From assembly GCA_015060965.1 (NCBI GenBank), contig SUXN01000013.1, forward strand, positions 1 through 62,791: a DNA stretch of 62,791 nt, read 5' to 3'. The notes under the pieces are model-generated. The model searched no databases. It saw only the letters and a list, made by a program, of their open reading frames with translations, and was not told the origin of the DNA. Shown here piece by piece: positions 16,343-24,604 of the stretch; the stretch's first letter is position 1, and each line of letters opens with the position of its first letter. Position numbers and translations under genes: made by a program. Source of the stretch: Bacteroidales bacterium. GTDB taxonomy: Bacteria; Bacteroidota; Bacteroidia; Bacteroidales; Bacteroidaceae.

Positions 16343-18043
16343 ATGGATACAAAAAAGTTGATTGACTTTCATCCAAAGTTCTTCTCTTGTATGAAGAACT
16401 ATTCACGTGAGAAGTTCGGTGCCGATCTTATGGCCGGAATCATTGTCGGAATCGTTGCCATTCCTCTGGCCATTGCATTCGGTATTGCAAGCGGTGTAGG
16501 CCCGGCCGAGGGTCTTGTGACTGCAATCCTTGCCGGTTTGCTCATTTCAGTGTTCGGTGGCTCCAAGGTACAGATCGGTGGCCCCACAGGTGCGTTCATA
16601 ATCATTATCTATGGTGTCATACAGCAGTATGGACTCGGCGGGCTTGCCATAGCTACCATAATGGCGGGTATAATACTGATCATTATGGGTCTTTGCCGTC
16701 TGGGAACGATAATCAAGTTCATGCCTTACCCCATTATCATCGGTTTCACCGGCGGTATCGCAATAACAATCTTCTCGACACAGATGAATGACCTGTTCGG
16801 CCTTGGAATAAGCAATGTCCCTGCGAACTTCATCGACAAGTGGATATGTTATTTCGACAATATCGGGAACATCGACTATTGGAGTGCCGGTATGGGTATC
16901 TTGAGTGTTGTGCTCATAGCCCTGACTCCAAAGTTCTCAAAGAAGATTCCAGGTTCGCTGTTGGCAATCGTGGTAATGACTGTTGTAGCTTATCTGCTCA
17001 AGGAATTTGCAGGCGTTACTTCTATAAAGACTATCGGTGACCTCTATGAACTCCCTTCAGGCCTGCCTTCTTTTGTCGTTCCGTCTTTGGAGGGTGGGGC
17101 TTCTTTGTGGGCAACAATGCAGAGCCTTGCTCCAGTAGCGTTCACTATCGCAATGCTGGGTGCCATAGAGTCTTTGCTCTCGGCGATGGTGGCCGACGGT
17201 GTAATAGGTGACAGACACAACTCAAACACCGAGCTCATCGGTCAGGGTATTGCCAATGTTGTAGTGCCTTTCTTCGGCGGAATCCCCGCAACAGGTGCCA
17301 TAGCACGTACAATGGCGAACATCAACAATGGCGGAAAAACTCCTGTGGCAGGTATCGTACACACCTTCGTGCTGTTGCTCGTGTTGCTGTTCCTCGGTGG
17401 TCTTGTGGAGCTTATCCCTATGCCTTGCCTTGCTGGTGTGCTTGTGATGGTGTCTTATAACATGAGCGGCTGGAGAACTATCGTTTCAATGTGCAAGAGC
17501 TCGATGTCCGGTACAAGCGTGCTCTTTGTAACTTTGTTGCTGACTGTATTCTTCGACCTTACATTGGCTATCGAGGTAGGTCTTGTGATGGCTATCGTAC
17601 TCTTTATGAAACGTGCCATGGAAAGTGCCCACATATCAGTTGTACGCGATGAACTTGAGGTGCATCACGATGGTGAGAACGACGAGGTGCTCTCTATTCC
17701 TGCGGGTACAGAGGTGTTCGAGATTGAGGGTCCCTTCTTCTTCGGTATTGCCAACAAGTTCGATGAGCTGACACGCGACACCGATGCCATGCCGATACGT
17801 GTAATACGTATGCGAAAGGTGACATTTGTCGATGCTACAGGCTTACACAACCTTGAGATATTCATCAATGCCTCAAAGAAAGAGGGCAGGGTGGTTATTC
17901 TCTCAGGCGTACACGACAATGTGGAGAAGTCACTCCTCAAGGCCGGTATTGTTGACCTTGTAGGCAAGGACAACGTATGCAACAACATACATCTTGCCCT
18001 GCAGCGTGCGGGTGAGGTCTCTGCATCAATGAATCTGAAATAA
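16343..18043 (+). CDS. SulP-family anion transporter with STAS domain
   Basis: Protein of 566 aa with the SLC26/SulP layout: a membrane domain of about 400 residues with many hydrophobic helices, then a cytoplasmic STAS domain from about residue 450 (VFEIEGPFFFGIANKFDEL, VIRMRKVTFVDATGLHNLE). The N-terminal signature region AGIIVGIVAIPLAIAFGIASG is clear. Members carry sulfate, bicarbonate or other anions in symport or exchange. The sequence does not settle the substrate and no carbonic anhydrase or sulfate-assimilation gene lies beside it. It has its own promoter and a terminator, so it is monocistronic. Confidence 0.92.
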   Translation: MDTKKLIDFHPKFFSCMKNYSREKFGADLMAGIIVGIVAIPLAIAFGIASGVGPAEGLVTAILAGLLISVFGGSKVQIGGPTGAFIIIIYGVIQQYGLGGLAIATIMAGIILIIMGLCRLGTIIKFMPYPIIIGFTGGIAITIFSTQMNDLFGLGISNVPANFIDKWICYFDNIGNIDYWSAGMGILSVVLIALTPKFSKKIPGSLLAIVVMTVVAYLLKEFAGVTSIKTIGDLYELPSGLPSFVVPSLEGGASLWATMQSLAPVAFTIAMLGAIESLLSAMVADGVIGDRHNSNTELIGQGIANVVVPFFGGIPATGAIARTMANINNGGKTPVAGIVHTFVLLLVLLFLGGLVELIPMPCLAGVLVMVSYNMSGWRTIVSMCKSSMSGTSVLFVTLLLTVFFDLTLAIEVGLVMAIVLFMKRAMESAHISVVRDELEVHHDGENDEVLSIPAGTEVFEIEGPFFFGIANKFDELTRDTDAMPIRVIRMRKVTFVDATGLHNLEIFINASKKEGRVVILSGVHDNVEKSLLKAGIVDLVGKDNVCNNIHLALQRAGEVSASMNLK

Positions 18044-18055
18044 AAACCATATCAT

Positions 18056-18095
18056 GTGGCTGTACGTGGCTTTTCTGCCTTGTACAGCCACTATT
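18056..18095 (+). terminator. Terminator after the SulP gene
   Basis: Ten-base arms GTGGCTGTAC and GTACAGCCAC, then TATTTTAT. Confidence 0.75.
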
Positions 18096-18111
18096 TTATC
18101 TTTATGACTTT

Positions 18112-18999
18112 ATGAAGGCCAGGAACGGGACTCCAGGGATTATTGTATATGTCATCGCATTTGTGATTGTGGTGATATGGGGCTGTACGTTCGTGCAGAC
18201 AAAAACCCTCATCAATTCGGGCTTGCGTCCCGATGAGATATTCCTGTTCCGCTTCACTCTCGCCTATATCCTTATCCTGCCTCTTGCCGACAAAAGGCTT
18301 TTTCTCGACAATTGGACCGATGAGGCTCTTGCCGCAGCATTGGGACTCACGGGCGGTTCGTTGTATTTCGTTACCGAGAACTACGCGCTTGCCTATGGCT
18401 ATTGCTCCAACGTGGCGCTGATTGTCTGCCTGACACCTATGATAACAGCTCTTATCGTAGGTTGTTTCTACAAAAGTGAGCGTATGGGCAGGAGTGCGGT
18501 CGTCGGCTCTGCGATAGCTTTCGTGGGAATGGCGCTTGTGGTCTTCAACGGAAACTTCATCCTGCAACTATCGCCTTTGGGTGATGTACTCGCATTGGCT
18601 GCTTGCCTATGCTGGGCACTGTATACTCTTATAATAAAGAGACTCCAGGACAAGTACAGCAATATGCTTGTCACGCGCAAAATCTTCGGCTATGGCCTGC
18701 TCACAATCCTGCCGATGCTGTTTGTGCGCGGAGTGGATATTGAACTTCTTGTAGATGGCGGTGCTGTAGTGTGGGGAAACATACTCTTCTTGGGCTGTGT
18801 GGCATCCATGCTCTGTTTCCTTGGCTGGAACTTCTGCCTTGAGCGGTTAGGTACGGTGCGCGCGACCAACCTTCTTTATCTCAACCCGGTCATTTCAATA
18901 ACTACATCGGCCATTGTGCTGGGTGAGCGTGTCACATGGATTGCTATTCTTGGCGCCATACTCATTCTTGCTGGACTCTATTGTATGAGGCGCAAATGA
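18112..18999 (+). CDS. EamA/DMT-family transporter
   Basis: Inner-membrane protein of 295 aa with ten hydrophobic helices in two homologous EamA halves. The first half includes VIVVIWGCTFVQTKTLI and FLFRFTLAYILILPL; the second includes WALYTLIIKRLQDKYS and the conserved end LYLNPVISITTSAIVLGERV. Members of the drug/metabolite superfamily export amino acids or other small metabolites, and the substrate cannot be told from the sequence. The start lies 20 bp after the preceding terminator hairpin, so it could be transcribed by read-through or from an unseen promoter. Confidence 0.88.
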   Translation: MKARNGTPGIIVYVIAFVIVVIWGCTFVQTKTLINSGLRPDEIFLFRFTLAYILILPLADKRLFLDNWTDEALAAALGLTGGSLYFVTENYALAYGYCSNVALIVCLTPMITALIVGCFYKSERMGRSAVVGSAIAFVGMALVVFNGNFILQLSPLGDVLALAACLCWALYTLIIKRLQDKYSNMLVTRKIFGYGLLTILPMLFVRGVDIELLVDGGAVVWGNILFLGCVASMLCFLGWNFCLERLGTVRATNLLYLNPVISITTSAIVLGERVTWIAILGAILILAGLYCMRRK

Positions 19000-19325
19000 T
19001 GTTTAGTGACATAAAAAAATAACCTGCATCATTTTGTTAATGGATAAAGTGTTGTTGTTTGATTATTATATCGCTCTTTTTGCCGCTTTTGTCTTTGCTC
19101 GTCAGTTACATAGCCCGCTATGCGCCTTCCTCACAAAAAACAAAATCAATCAAAAATAGCTGCTAAAAATGAAGCATCTTATTTTTTAAACGTCACTTAT
19201 CAATTTTTTTTTGAAAATAATTGCATTTTTTGTCACAAACACCCTGAAAAAAGCGTCATATTAGAAGAGAATACTCAAAGGATTATAAATAACGGAATTC
19301 GATATAACATCTTCACTATAAATTG
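19000..19325. other. Gene-free AT-rich stretch
   Basis: No convincing gene. A 69-codon open frame (19120-19329) has low-complexity composition, no recognisable domain and runs into the element that follows. A G/C-containing stretch near 19095-19135 resembles nothing I recognise. Confidence 0.5.
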
Positions 19326-19616
19326 GTGAGTTTGACATAGTATTTGTCATCTCGACCATACCTTAATGAAGAAATCAAAAGAGGTTTTGTTTTACGAAAC
19401 CACTCCGCTCGCTGAAAAACATTAAGTGAACTTTATGTTTACTCGCTTAATCGTGGCTTTCGATGAGCTTTAGCGAACCAGCGGTCGACGCCCGTAGGGG
19501 CTAAAGTCAATAACGAATGTGAGAGATCTCTTATTTAACAATATTAGAGATCCCTCGTCGCTTCGCTCTGTCGGGATGACAGTTTCGTGATTTGGTTGGG
19601 TTTATATCGAACTGAC
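19326..19616. repeat. Dispersed MITE-like element, about 290 bp
   Basis: The ends are imperfect inverted repeats: GTGAGTTTGACATAG at 19326-19340 and the complement of GTCAGTTCGATATAAA at 19601-19616. The same terminal sequence, in perfect form, bounds the element at 37128-37345. Internal modules (CGGTCGACGCC, GGGGCTAAAGTCA, CTGTCGGGATGAC) recur in the other family members. Confidence 0.6.
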
Positions 19617-19659
19617 GTTAAATAAGTGGTTTTACACCGGACTTCTAAAGTTTATAAAG

Positions 19660-19699
19660 GAAAAAAGAATCAGTGAAGGCAATCGCTTTCACTGATTCT
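19660..19699 (-). terminator. Terminator of the HAD gene
   Basis: On the minus strand GAATCAGTGAAAGC pairs with GCCTTCACTGATTC, followed by a run of T. Confidence 0.85.
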
Positions 19700-19720
19700 C
19701 TTATATGTGGTATCTGAAAC

Positions 19721-20344
19721 TTATTCATGCCCGAGTCTTTCCTCCAAAGCCTGTCTCCAGTCCTCTCCGTTGGTGACAAGAAGTGTCTGTATACCCACTC
19801 TTGCGGCAGCCTCGATGTTCTTTGCTCCGTCATCCACAAAAAGCGTCTCTTCTGCTTTCATTTTTCCCTGTTCAAGCATCTTGCGGTATATCTCCTCGCT
19901 TGGCTTGGAACAGTGCATGCGGTAACTGAAGAACAGGTTGTCGAAATAGTCGGACAGGGATTTCCTGTTTTGCGTGAAGTCGCTTGTCAGCGCCCAGCTC
20001 TGGATGAAAGGGTTTGTGTTGCTCAACACCGACAGACGGTATCTGCCCCTAAGGGTCTGCAAGTATTCGAGCAGGTGGGTATGTATCTCCACAAGAAAGC
20101 CGAGCCATGCCTCTTTTGCCTCTTCGAATGTGATTCCTCTGCCTGCAATCGCGCTTATGCGGCGGCAGAACTCATCGGCGTCGATGTCCCCGTTCTCCAC
20201 TTCAAAGAACGGCCCTTTCTGACAATAGGAGTTGATATATTGTTCCGGCTTCTCTATTCCCAGGTCTCGGAATTTCTGTAGGGCTCTCTCTGTATCAATG
20301 GTGGTGAGTACACCTCCAAAATCGAACACGATATCTCTAATCAT
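19721..20344 (-). CDS. HAD-superfamily phosphatase, YihX-like
   Basis: Hydrolase of 207 aa of the haloacid dehalogenase superfamily, subfamily IA. Motif I is VFDFGGVL, with the nucleophile aspartate first; the second motif-I aspartate is replaced by glycine, as is common in the YihX/epoxide-hydrolase-like group. Motif II is LSVLSNTNPFI, motif III includes SKPSEEIYRKML and motif IV is TLFVDDGAKNIEAA. Sugar phosphates such as glucose 1-phosphate are the known substrates of YihX; here the substrate is inferred. A -7-like CAAAAATA (20373-20380, reading TATTTTTG on the minus strand) precedes it. Confidence 0.85.
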   Translation of the reverse strand: MIRDIVFDFGGVLTTIDTERALQKFRDLGIEKPEQYINSYCQKGPFFEVENGDIDADEFCRRISAIAGRGITFEEAKEAWLGFLVEIHTHLLEYLQTLRGRYRLSVLSNTNPFIQSWALTSDFTQNRKSLSDYFDNLFFSYRMHCSKPSEEIYRKMLEQGKMKAEETLFVDDGAKNIEAAARVGIQTLLVTNGEDWRQALEERLGHE

Positions 20345-20432
20345 AGTCTCTCTCTTTGATTGCGAAGTTACTCAAAAATATTCAACACACACCCTCTTTA
20401 TGTTTCTGGAATGATATTTTTATCTTTTTTTA

Positions 20433-20463
20433 TTGATTAATGTGCTTAATTGCGCTATTTTTG
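20433..20463 (+). promoter_or_regulatory. Promoter of the 5'-nucleotidase unit
   Basis: TTG at 20433-20435 and TATTTTTG at 20456-20463, spaced by 20 bp. Confidence 0.7.
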
Positions 20464-20512
20464 CACGATTGCACAGAAATGATTGATTGAAAACAATATA
20501 TTGGATATATAA

Positions 20513-21478
20513 ATGGAGAATTTGGATGGACGTCTTGTCATCGGTGTCTCTTCACGTGCACTGTTTGACCTTGAGGCTGAAAATGAGATATTCGAGAAAT
20601 ACGGTGTTGCAAAATACCGCAAGTATCAGGAGGAGCATGAGGATGTCCCGCTTGAGCGAGGTACTGCATTCTATCTTGTAAAGAGTCTTCTTGAACTGAA
20701 CAAGCAGGCCAACCGCCCCATCGTGGAGGTGGTGGTTATGTCGCGCAACAGCCCCGAGACGGGTATGCGCATGCTCAAGTCACTCGATATGTACGGCCTT
20801 GACATTACCCGTGTGGCGCTGTCGGGCGGCGAGTCGCTGTCAAAGTACTTGAAAGCGTTCTCAATTGACCTCTTCCTCTCAAAGGATGAGGGTGACGTGC
20901 AGCGTGTGATGGATTCGGGCTTGTGTGCATCAGCGCTTATCTATGCACCGCCGACAGACTTCAACCCCGAGGAGAGCCGTGTGAAGATAGCCTTTGATGC
21001 CGATGCGGTGATTTTCTCCGATGAATCGGAGTGTCGCTTCAAGGAAGAGGGATTCGATGCTTTCTATAAGTATGAGAAGGAGAATGCCGATGTTCCTCTC
21101 AAGGAGGGCCCGTTTGCAAACCTGCTTAAGAAGTTGTCGCAGATTCAGGAGTGTCTGCCCACCACAATCGAGCTGTCTCCGTTGCGTCTGGCCATCGTCA
21201 CCTCGCGTAGCTTGCCGTCGCACTTCCGTGTGATAAAGACACTGCGTAAGTGGGGTGTGTATGTAGATGAGGCTTATTTCCTCGGAGGCTTACGCAAGGA
21301 TGAACTTCTCAAAGCCTTCGGTGCGCATATCTTCTTCGATGACCAGGATACACACCTGTCTTCATCAAGCAAGTATGTACCATCGGGCAAAGTGCCTTAT
21401 TATTCCGATTCGCAGATAAACGGAGTTATCAAGGAACGTGAGAAAAGAAAGGCCGGGGAGGCTGAATCACAGGAATAA
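20513..21478 (+). CDS. Cytosolic 5'-nucleotidase, NT5C1 type
   Basis: Protein of 321 aa matching the bacterial relatives of eukaryotic cytosolic 5'-nucleotidase I. It should hydrolyse nucleoside monophosphates to nucleosides. Characteristic stretches are LVIGVSSRALFDLE, VVVMSRNSPETGMRML, KIAFDADAVIFSDESE (the HAD-like nucleophile aspartates) and LGGLRKDELLKAFGAHIFFDDQ. The phrase EDVPLERG/ADVPLKEGP is also a family mark and appears twice. No signal peptide is present. DUF456 follows after 13 bp, so the two are likely cotranscribed. Confidence 0.88.
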   Translation: MENLDGRLVIGVSSRALFDLEAENEIFEKYGVAKYRKYQEEHEDVPLERGTAFYLVKSLLELNKQANRPIVEVVVMSRNSPETGMRMLKSLDMYGLDITRVALSGGESLSKYLKAFSIDLFLSKDEGDVQRVMDSGLCASALIYAPPTDFNPEESRVKIAFDADAVIFSDESECRFKEEGFDAFYKYEKENADVPLKEGPFANLLKKLSQIQECLPTTIELSPLRLAIVTSRSLPSHFRVIKTLRKWGVYVDEAYFLGGLRKDELLKAFGAHIFFDDQDTHLSSSSKYVPSGKVPYYSDSQINGVIKEREKRKAGEAESQE

Positions 21479-21491
21479 GAAGTGTAGGCAG

Positions 21492-21980
21492 ATGGATATT
21501 CTTCTTGTAATACTTGCAGTACTATGTGCTGTAGTAGGTGTGGTGGGTTCTATTGTCCCGGCTTTACCCGGTCCGCCGGTGAGCTTTGTGGCTTATCTCT
21601 TGCTGTTCCTTTGTTCAGGTAGCGATGTCTCTTTCTCTTCATTGGCAATAGCCGGCGTGGTTGCACTTGTTGTAACAGTCGTTGATTTTGTCGCGCCTGC
21701 GTGGTTCACAAAAAAGACCGGCGGTAGCAAGGCTGCCACATGGGGCGCAACGATAGGTCTTGTAATTGCTCTCTTTACAGGCCTGTGGGGAGTGCTGATA
21801 TTGCCTTTCATCGGTGCATTGCTGGGTGAACTCAGCACGGGTACTCCCATGAACAGGGCGATGAATGTGGCATCGTATTCATTCCTTGCTTTCATACTCA
21901 CAACAGGGATAAAGATGATTTACTCATTTGTGCTCCTTGCCATGGTCGCGTATAATGGCTGGGGAGTATTGTTCGGTTGA
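21492..21980 (+). CDS. DUF456 membrane protein
   Basis: Integral membrane protein of 162 aa with five or so hydrophobic segments. Glycine- and proline-rich parts such as GVVGSIVPALPGPPVSF and GATIGLVIALFTGLWGVLILPFIGALLGEL are the DUF456 signature; the second contains a glycine-zipper-like pattern. Function unknown. The frame extends upstream to 21438 inside the 5'-nucleotidase gene, but those codons encode a basic, non-family stretch; the ATG at 21492, directly before a hydrophobic helix, fits the family start. Confidence 0.83.
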   Translation: MDILLVILAVLCAVVGVVGSIVPALPGPPVSFVAYLLLFLCSGSDVSFSSLAIAGVVALVVTVVDFVAPAWFTKKTGGSKAATWGATIGLVIALFTGLWGVLILPFIGALLGELSTGTPMNRAMNVASYSFLAFILTTGIKMIYSFVLLAMVAYNGWGVLFG

Positions 21981-22016
21981 TACTGCCGAACTTTTTTGCA
22001 TATATTGCGTTCATAT

Positions 22017-22060
22017 AAGTGACTGCAGCCCTTTGTTCGGGCTCCGGTCACTTGTCTTTT
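22017..22060 (+). terminator. Terminator after DUF456
   Basis: AAGTGAC pairs with GTCACTT and AGCCC with GGGCT, followed by TGTCTTTT. It overlaps the upstream in-frame GTG/ATG region of tspO and thus argues for the later start. Confidence 0.75.
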
Positions 22061-22072
22061 AATACTTGCTTT

Positions 22073-22537
22073 ATGAAACGCTTTATTGCAATCCTGTTCT
22101 TCATCTGTCTCTCATTCGCGGTGGGTTATATCTCTAAAGTTATCCAGGAACCCTCTATGGTCGAGTGGTATCCGTCGTTGGTCAAATCTTCATTGACTCC
22201 TCCGGGAATTGTCTTTGCGATTGTATGGGCTCTCCTTTATCTGCTTATGGGAATATCGGCAGGTATAATATGGAATATGCGTTCCATATACACATGGCTG
22301 GTGTTGCTTGTCTTCTTTATACAGTTAGGGCTCAACCTGCTGTGGAGTGTCACTTTCTTCGGTATGCAGGCTCCGTTTATGGGTGTTCTGGTGCTCACCC
22401 TGCTCATTGTCTCCGTTGTGCTTTATATGGGCATCGCTTATATGCAGAGCAAGGTTGCCGCTTATCTAAATATCCCATATCTTCTTTGGCTGTTCTTTGC
22501 TTTGTATCTGAATGGCTATGTGGCTTACTTCAATTGA
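22073..22537 (+). CDS. tspO: TspO/MBR family protein
   Basis: Five-helix membrane protein of 154 aa, homologous to the tryptophan-rich sensory protein and the mitochondrial translocator protein. It binds porphyrins and related ligands in other bacteria. Visible family traits are WYPSLVKSSLTPPGIVFAIVW (about residues 35-55) with the conserved proline-proline, NLLWSVTFFGMQAPFMG and the C-terminal LLWLFFALYLNGYVAYFN. The start at 22073 follows a terminator hairpin; a longer frame from 22019 would begin inside that hairpin. It stands alone, convergent with the DnaJ gene. Confidence 0.92.
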   Translation: MKRFIAILFFICLSFAVGYISKVIQEPSMVEWYPSLVKSSLTPPGIVFAIVWALLYLLMGISAGIIWNMRSIYTWLVLLVFFIQLGLNLLWSVTFFGMQAPFMGVLVLTLLIVSVVLYMGIAYMQSKVAAYLNIPYLLWLFFALYLNGYVAYFN

Positions 22538-22596
22538 ATGGAAGTATCTTCTTGTTCACATGCAATTACACTATGATTGCATGTTGCTCCGGAATA

Positions 22597-23499
22597 TCAT
22601 TGTTCAATCTCTTTTATCTTGCGCAGCAGTTCTTTCTGCTCTTCATTGAGGGTAGGTAACTGTAGCTTGAATGTCACTATGAGGTCGCCCTGTTTGCCTT
22701 CCTGTTTGTAGACGGGAAATCCCTTGCCTCGCAGGCGCAGCTTGCTGTCGGGTTGTGTGCCTGGCCTTACATTCACTTTAACGCTCCCAGAAAGTGTTGG
22801 CAGAATTATCTCTCCGCCGAGCAGCAAAGTATATAAGTCCGTGGTGGCGGTCGTGTACAGATCATCACCCTTGCGTGTAAACTCTTTGTCGGGTTCAATG
22901 CGGAACGTGATGTACAGGTCTCCGCGCTCTCCTCCGCTCGGCGACGGTGCTCCGCGTCCCTTAAGACGTATCTTCTGTCCATCCGCAATGCCTGCCGGCA
23001 GGCTTATACGCACCTCTTCGCCGCCTATCGAGAATGTCTGCTTGTGTGCAACAGCGGCATCGCGCAGGGATAGTGTTACGGTTGCCTGAATGTCCTCGCC
23101 GTTTCTCTTGCGTGTGCGGAAACCTCCTGTACCGAACAGTTGCTCGAAGAAGTCGCTGAATCCACTGCTGTTGCCCGCGTTTCCGCTGAAATCACCGAAC
23201 CCGCTGAACCCTCCGAAGTCGTATCCACCGTTGCTGTTGCCGTATTGCCGGCGCTGTGCCTCATACTCATCGGCGTGTCTCCAGTTTTCGCCGTACTCGT
23301 CATACTTGCGTCGTTTCTCGGGGTCACTGAGCACTTCGTTTGCCTCGTTTATCTCCTGGAAACGTTCCTTCGCCGTCGGGTCGTTGGGGTGCAGGTCGGG
23401 GTGGTAACGCTTTGTGAGCTTACGGTACGCCTTCTTTATCTCATCGGAGGTGGCGTTGTTCTCCACACCCAATACCTTGTAGTAATCGATGAATGCCAT
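22597..23499 (-). CDS. CbpA-like DnaJ-family cochaperone
   Basis: J-domain protein of 300 aa that should stimulate DnaK. The J domain occupies residues of about 3-68 with the HPD motif in [11 protein letters not shown] Gly/Phe-rich linker follows ([19 protein letters not shown]), then the C-terminal substrate-binding domains ([28 protein letters not shown] and later). No zinc-finger CxxCxGxG repeats are present, which makes it CbpA-type rather than DnaJ proper. Tandem charged residues end the protein. No linked chaperone-modulator gene was seen next to it. Confidence 0.9.
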   Translation of the reverse strand: MAFIDYYKVLGVENNATSDEIKKAYRKLTKRYHPDLHPNDPTAKERFQEINEANEVLSDPEKRRKYDEYGENWRHADEYEAQRRQYGNSNGGYDFGGFSGFGDFSGNAGNSSGFSDFFEQLFGTGGFRTRKRNGEDIQATVTLSLRDAAVAHKQTFSIGGEEVRISLPAGIADGQKIRLKGRGAPSPSGGERGDLYITFRIEPDKEFTRKGDDLYTTATTDLYTLLLGGEIILPTLSGSVKVNVRPGTQPDSKLRLRGKGFPVYKQEGKQGDLIVTFKLQLPTLNEEQKELLRKIKEIEQ

Positions 23500-23597
23500 A
23501 GTGCCTGTTATCTTTTATACCAATAACAAAAAACGGGGTGGTGTGGTTGATGTGAATTAATATATCTTAAAACTTTGTGTATGATTAGGATTTGGAT

Positions 23598-23605
23598 TAT
23601 CTTCG
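23598..23605 (+). promoter_or_regulatory. Possible -7 element for the 23.6-kb lipoprotein gene
   Basis: TATCTTCG, one base from the consensus, about 30 bp before the ATG at 23632. It lies inside the longer reading frame from 23575 and supports the later start. Confidence 0.45.
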
Positions 23606-23631
23606 CATCTGTTGAACAAAATTTATGCTAT

Positions 23632-24564
23632 ATGAAGAACATTTTCAGATTAATGCTTTTGTCGATGTGTGCGGTGGCTTTTGTTGCCTGCTCCGACAGC
23701 GAAGACTATAATGCCGATACAGCAGTGACTCCATACGAGCCTATCCCAGGGCGCAGAATGGTTGCTCAGGTAAAGACGACCAACACCCTCGATGGCCGCA
23801 CCTATTCATGGGAGCATAATTTTACCTATGATGCTCAGGGGCGCATAAAAGAGATAAATACAAATATTGTGCATTACCGTGCAAACAAGTTCGACAATGT
23901 GACACGTTTCTACAAGTGTTACATTACCTCGCAGGCTAATTATTACTTCAAAGGAGACAAGTTTTCGGTAGAGTACAGTGTCTCCAAGGAGTATCCCGAT
24001 TATCCCGATTGGAATACCCGAGAGAACGGCAAGAACAACGGACAATTCAATGAGAACGGTAATCTGGTATCTTTCCTTTCGCTCGATTTCGTCTACTCTA
24101 AGATGCAGTTGCAGGAGGCGCATGCCGACGGCGGTCACATATACGTCCCTTACCGAGACGCGATGGGCAATGTTACCGGTTATCAGACACGTTACCTCAA
24201 TAATGACGGCAAGGATAGTGTTGTCCTCGACCGTAGCCGTGATTTCATGTATAGTGGGATAAAGAACAATACGAATTTCGATTTTTCGGGGTATTTCGGC
24301 TATTGGGGTCTCGAGAAAGCAATTCCGGCAATTGCCACGGAGTATTATGCTTACTATCAGCTGACTGCTTTCGGTATGATGGGGTCGACATCTTCGTACT
24401 TGCCTATGACACAACTTGCAAGAGACAGCGAGGGCAAACCTTTGGTTGATGAGTATGGTGCTCCTCTTTACCTTTATGGCCGATGGGAACTTGACAGCAA
24501 TGATTACCCGATAAGCTTTGTAGACGGTTCCGGACGAAAGACGGAAATCAGATATGTTGAATAA
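23632..24564 (+). CDS. Lipoprotein of unknown function, DUF4595-like
   Basis: Predicted lipoprotein of 310 aa; the signal ends CAVAFVAC with lipid cysteine C20. After it come strand-rich segments with YDAQGRIKEI and FNENGNLVSF, reminiscent of the short YD-like repeats in DUF4595 and related Bacteroidales lipoproteins. I cannot assign a function. It probably faces outward or sits in the periplasm. It is convergent with the M64 peptidase gene and shares a two-way terminator with it. Confidence 0.65.
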   Translation: MKNIFRLMLLSMCAVAFVACSDSEDYNADTAVTPYEPIPGRRMVAQVKTTNTLDGRTYSWEHNFTYDAQGRIKEINTNIVHYRANKFDNVTRFYKCYITSQANYYFKGDKFSVEYSVSKEYPDYPDWNTRENGKNNGQFNENGNLVSFLSLDFVYSKMQLQEAHADGGHIYVPYRDAMGNVTGYQTRYLNNDGKDSVVLDRSRDFMYSGIKNNTNFDFSGYFGYWGLEKAIPAIATEYYAYYQLTAFGMMGSTSSYLPMTQLARDSEGKPLVDEYGAPLYLYGRWELDSNDYPISFVDGSGRKTEIRYVE

Positions 24565-24600
24565 CAAAAATGGAGAGCACGCTCTCCATTTTTTTTGTTG
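24563..24600. terminator. Two-way terminator between convergent genes
   Basis: TGGAGAGC and GCTCTCCA arms, flanked by A-run on the left and T-run on the right, so it can serve both strands. Confidence 0.9.
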
Positions 24601-24604
24601 TTTC

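Noticed and set aside
19120..19329. Open frame of 69 codons in the 19-kb gap
   Set aside because: Low-complexity AT-rich composition, no domain, ends within a repeat.
22019..22072. Extended N-terminus of TspO
   Set aside because: It lies inside the DUF456 terminator hairpin.
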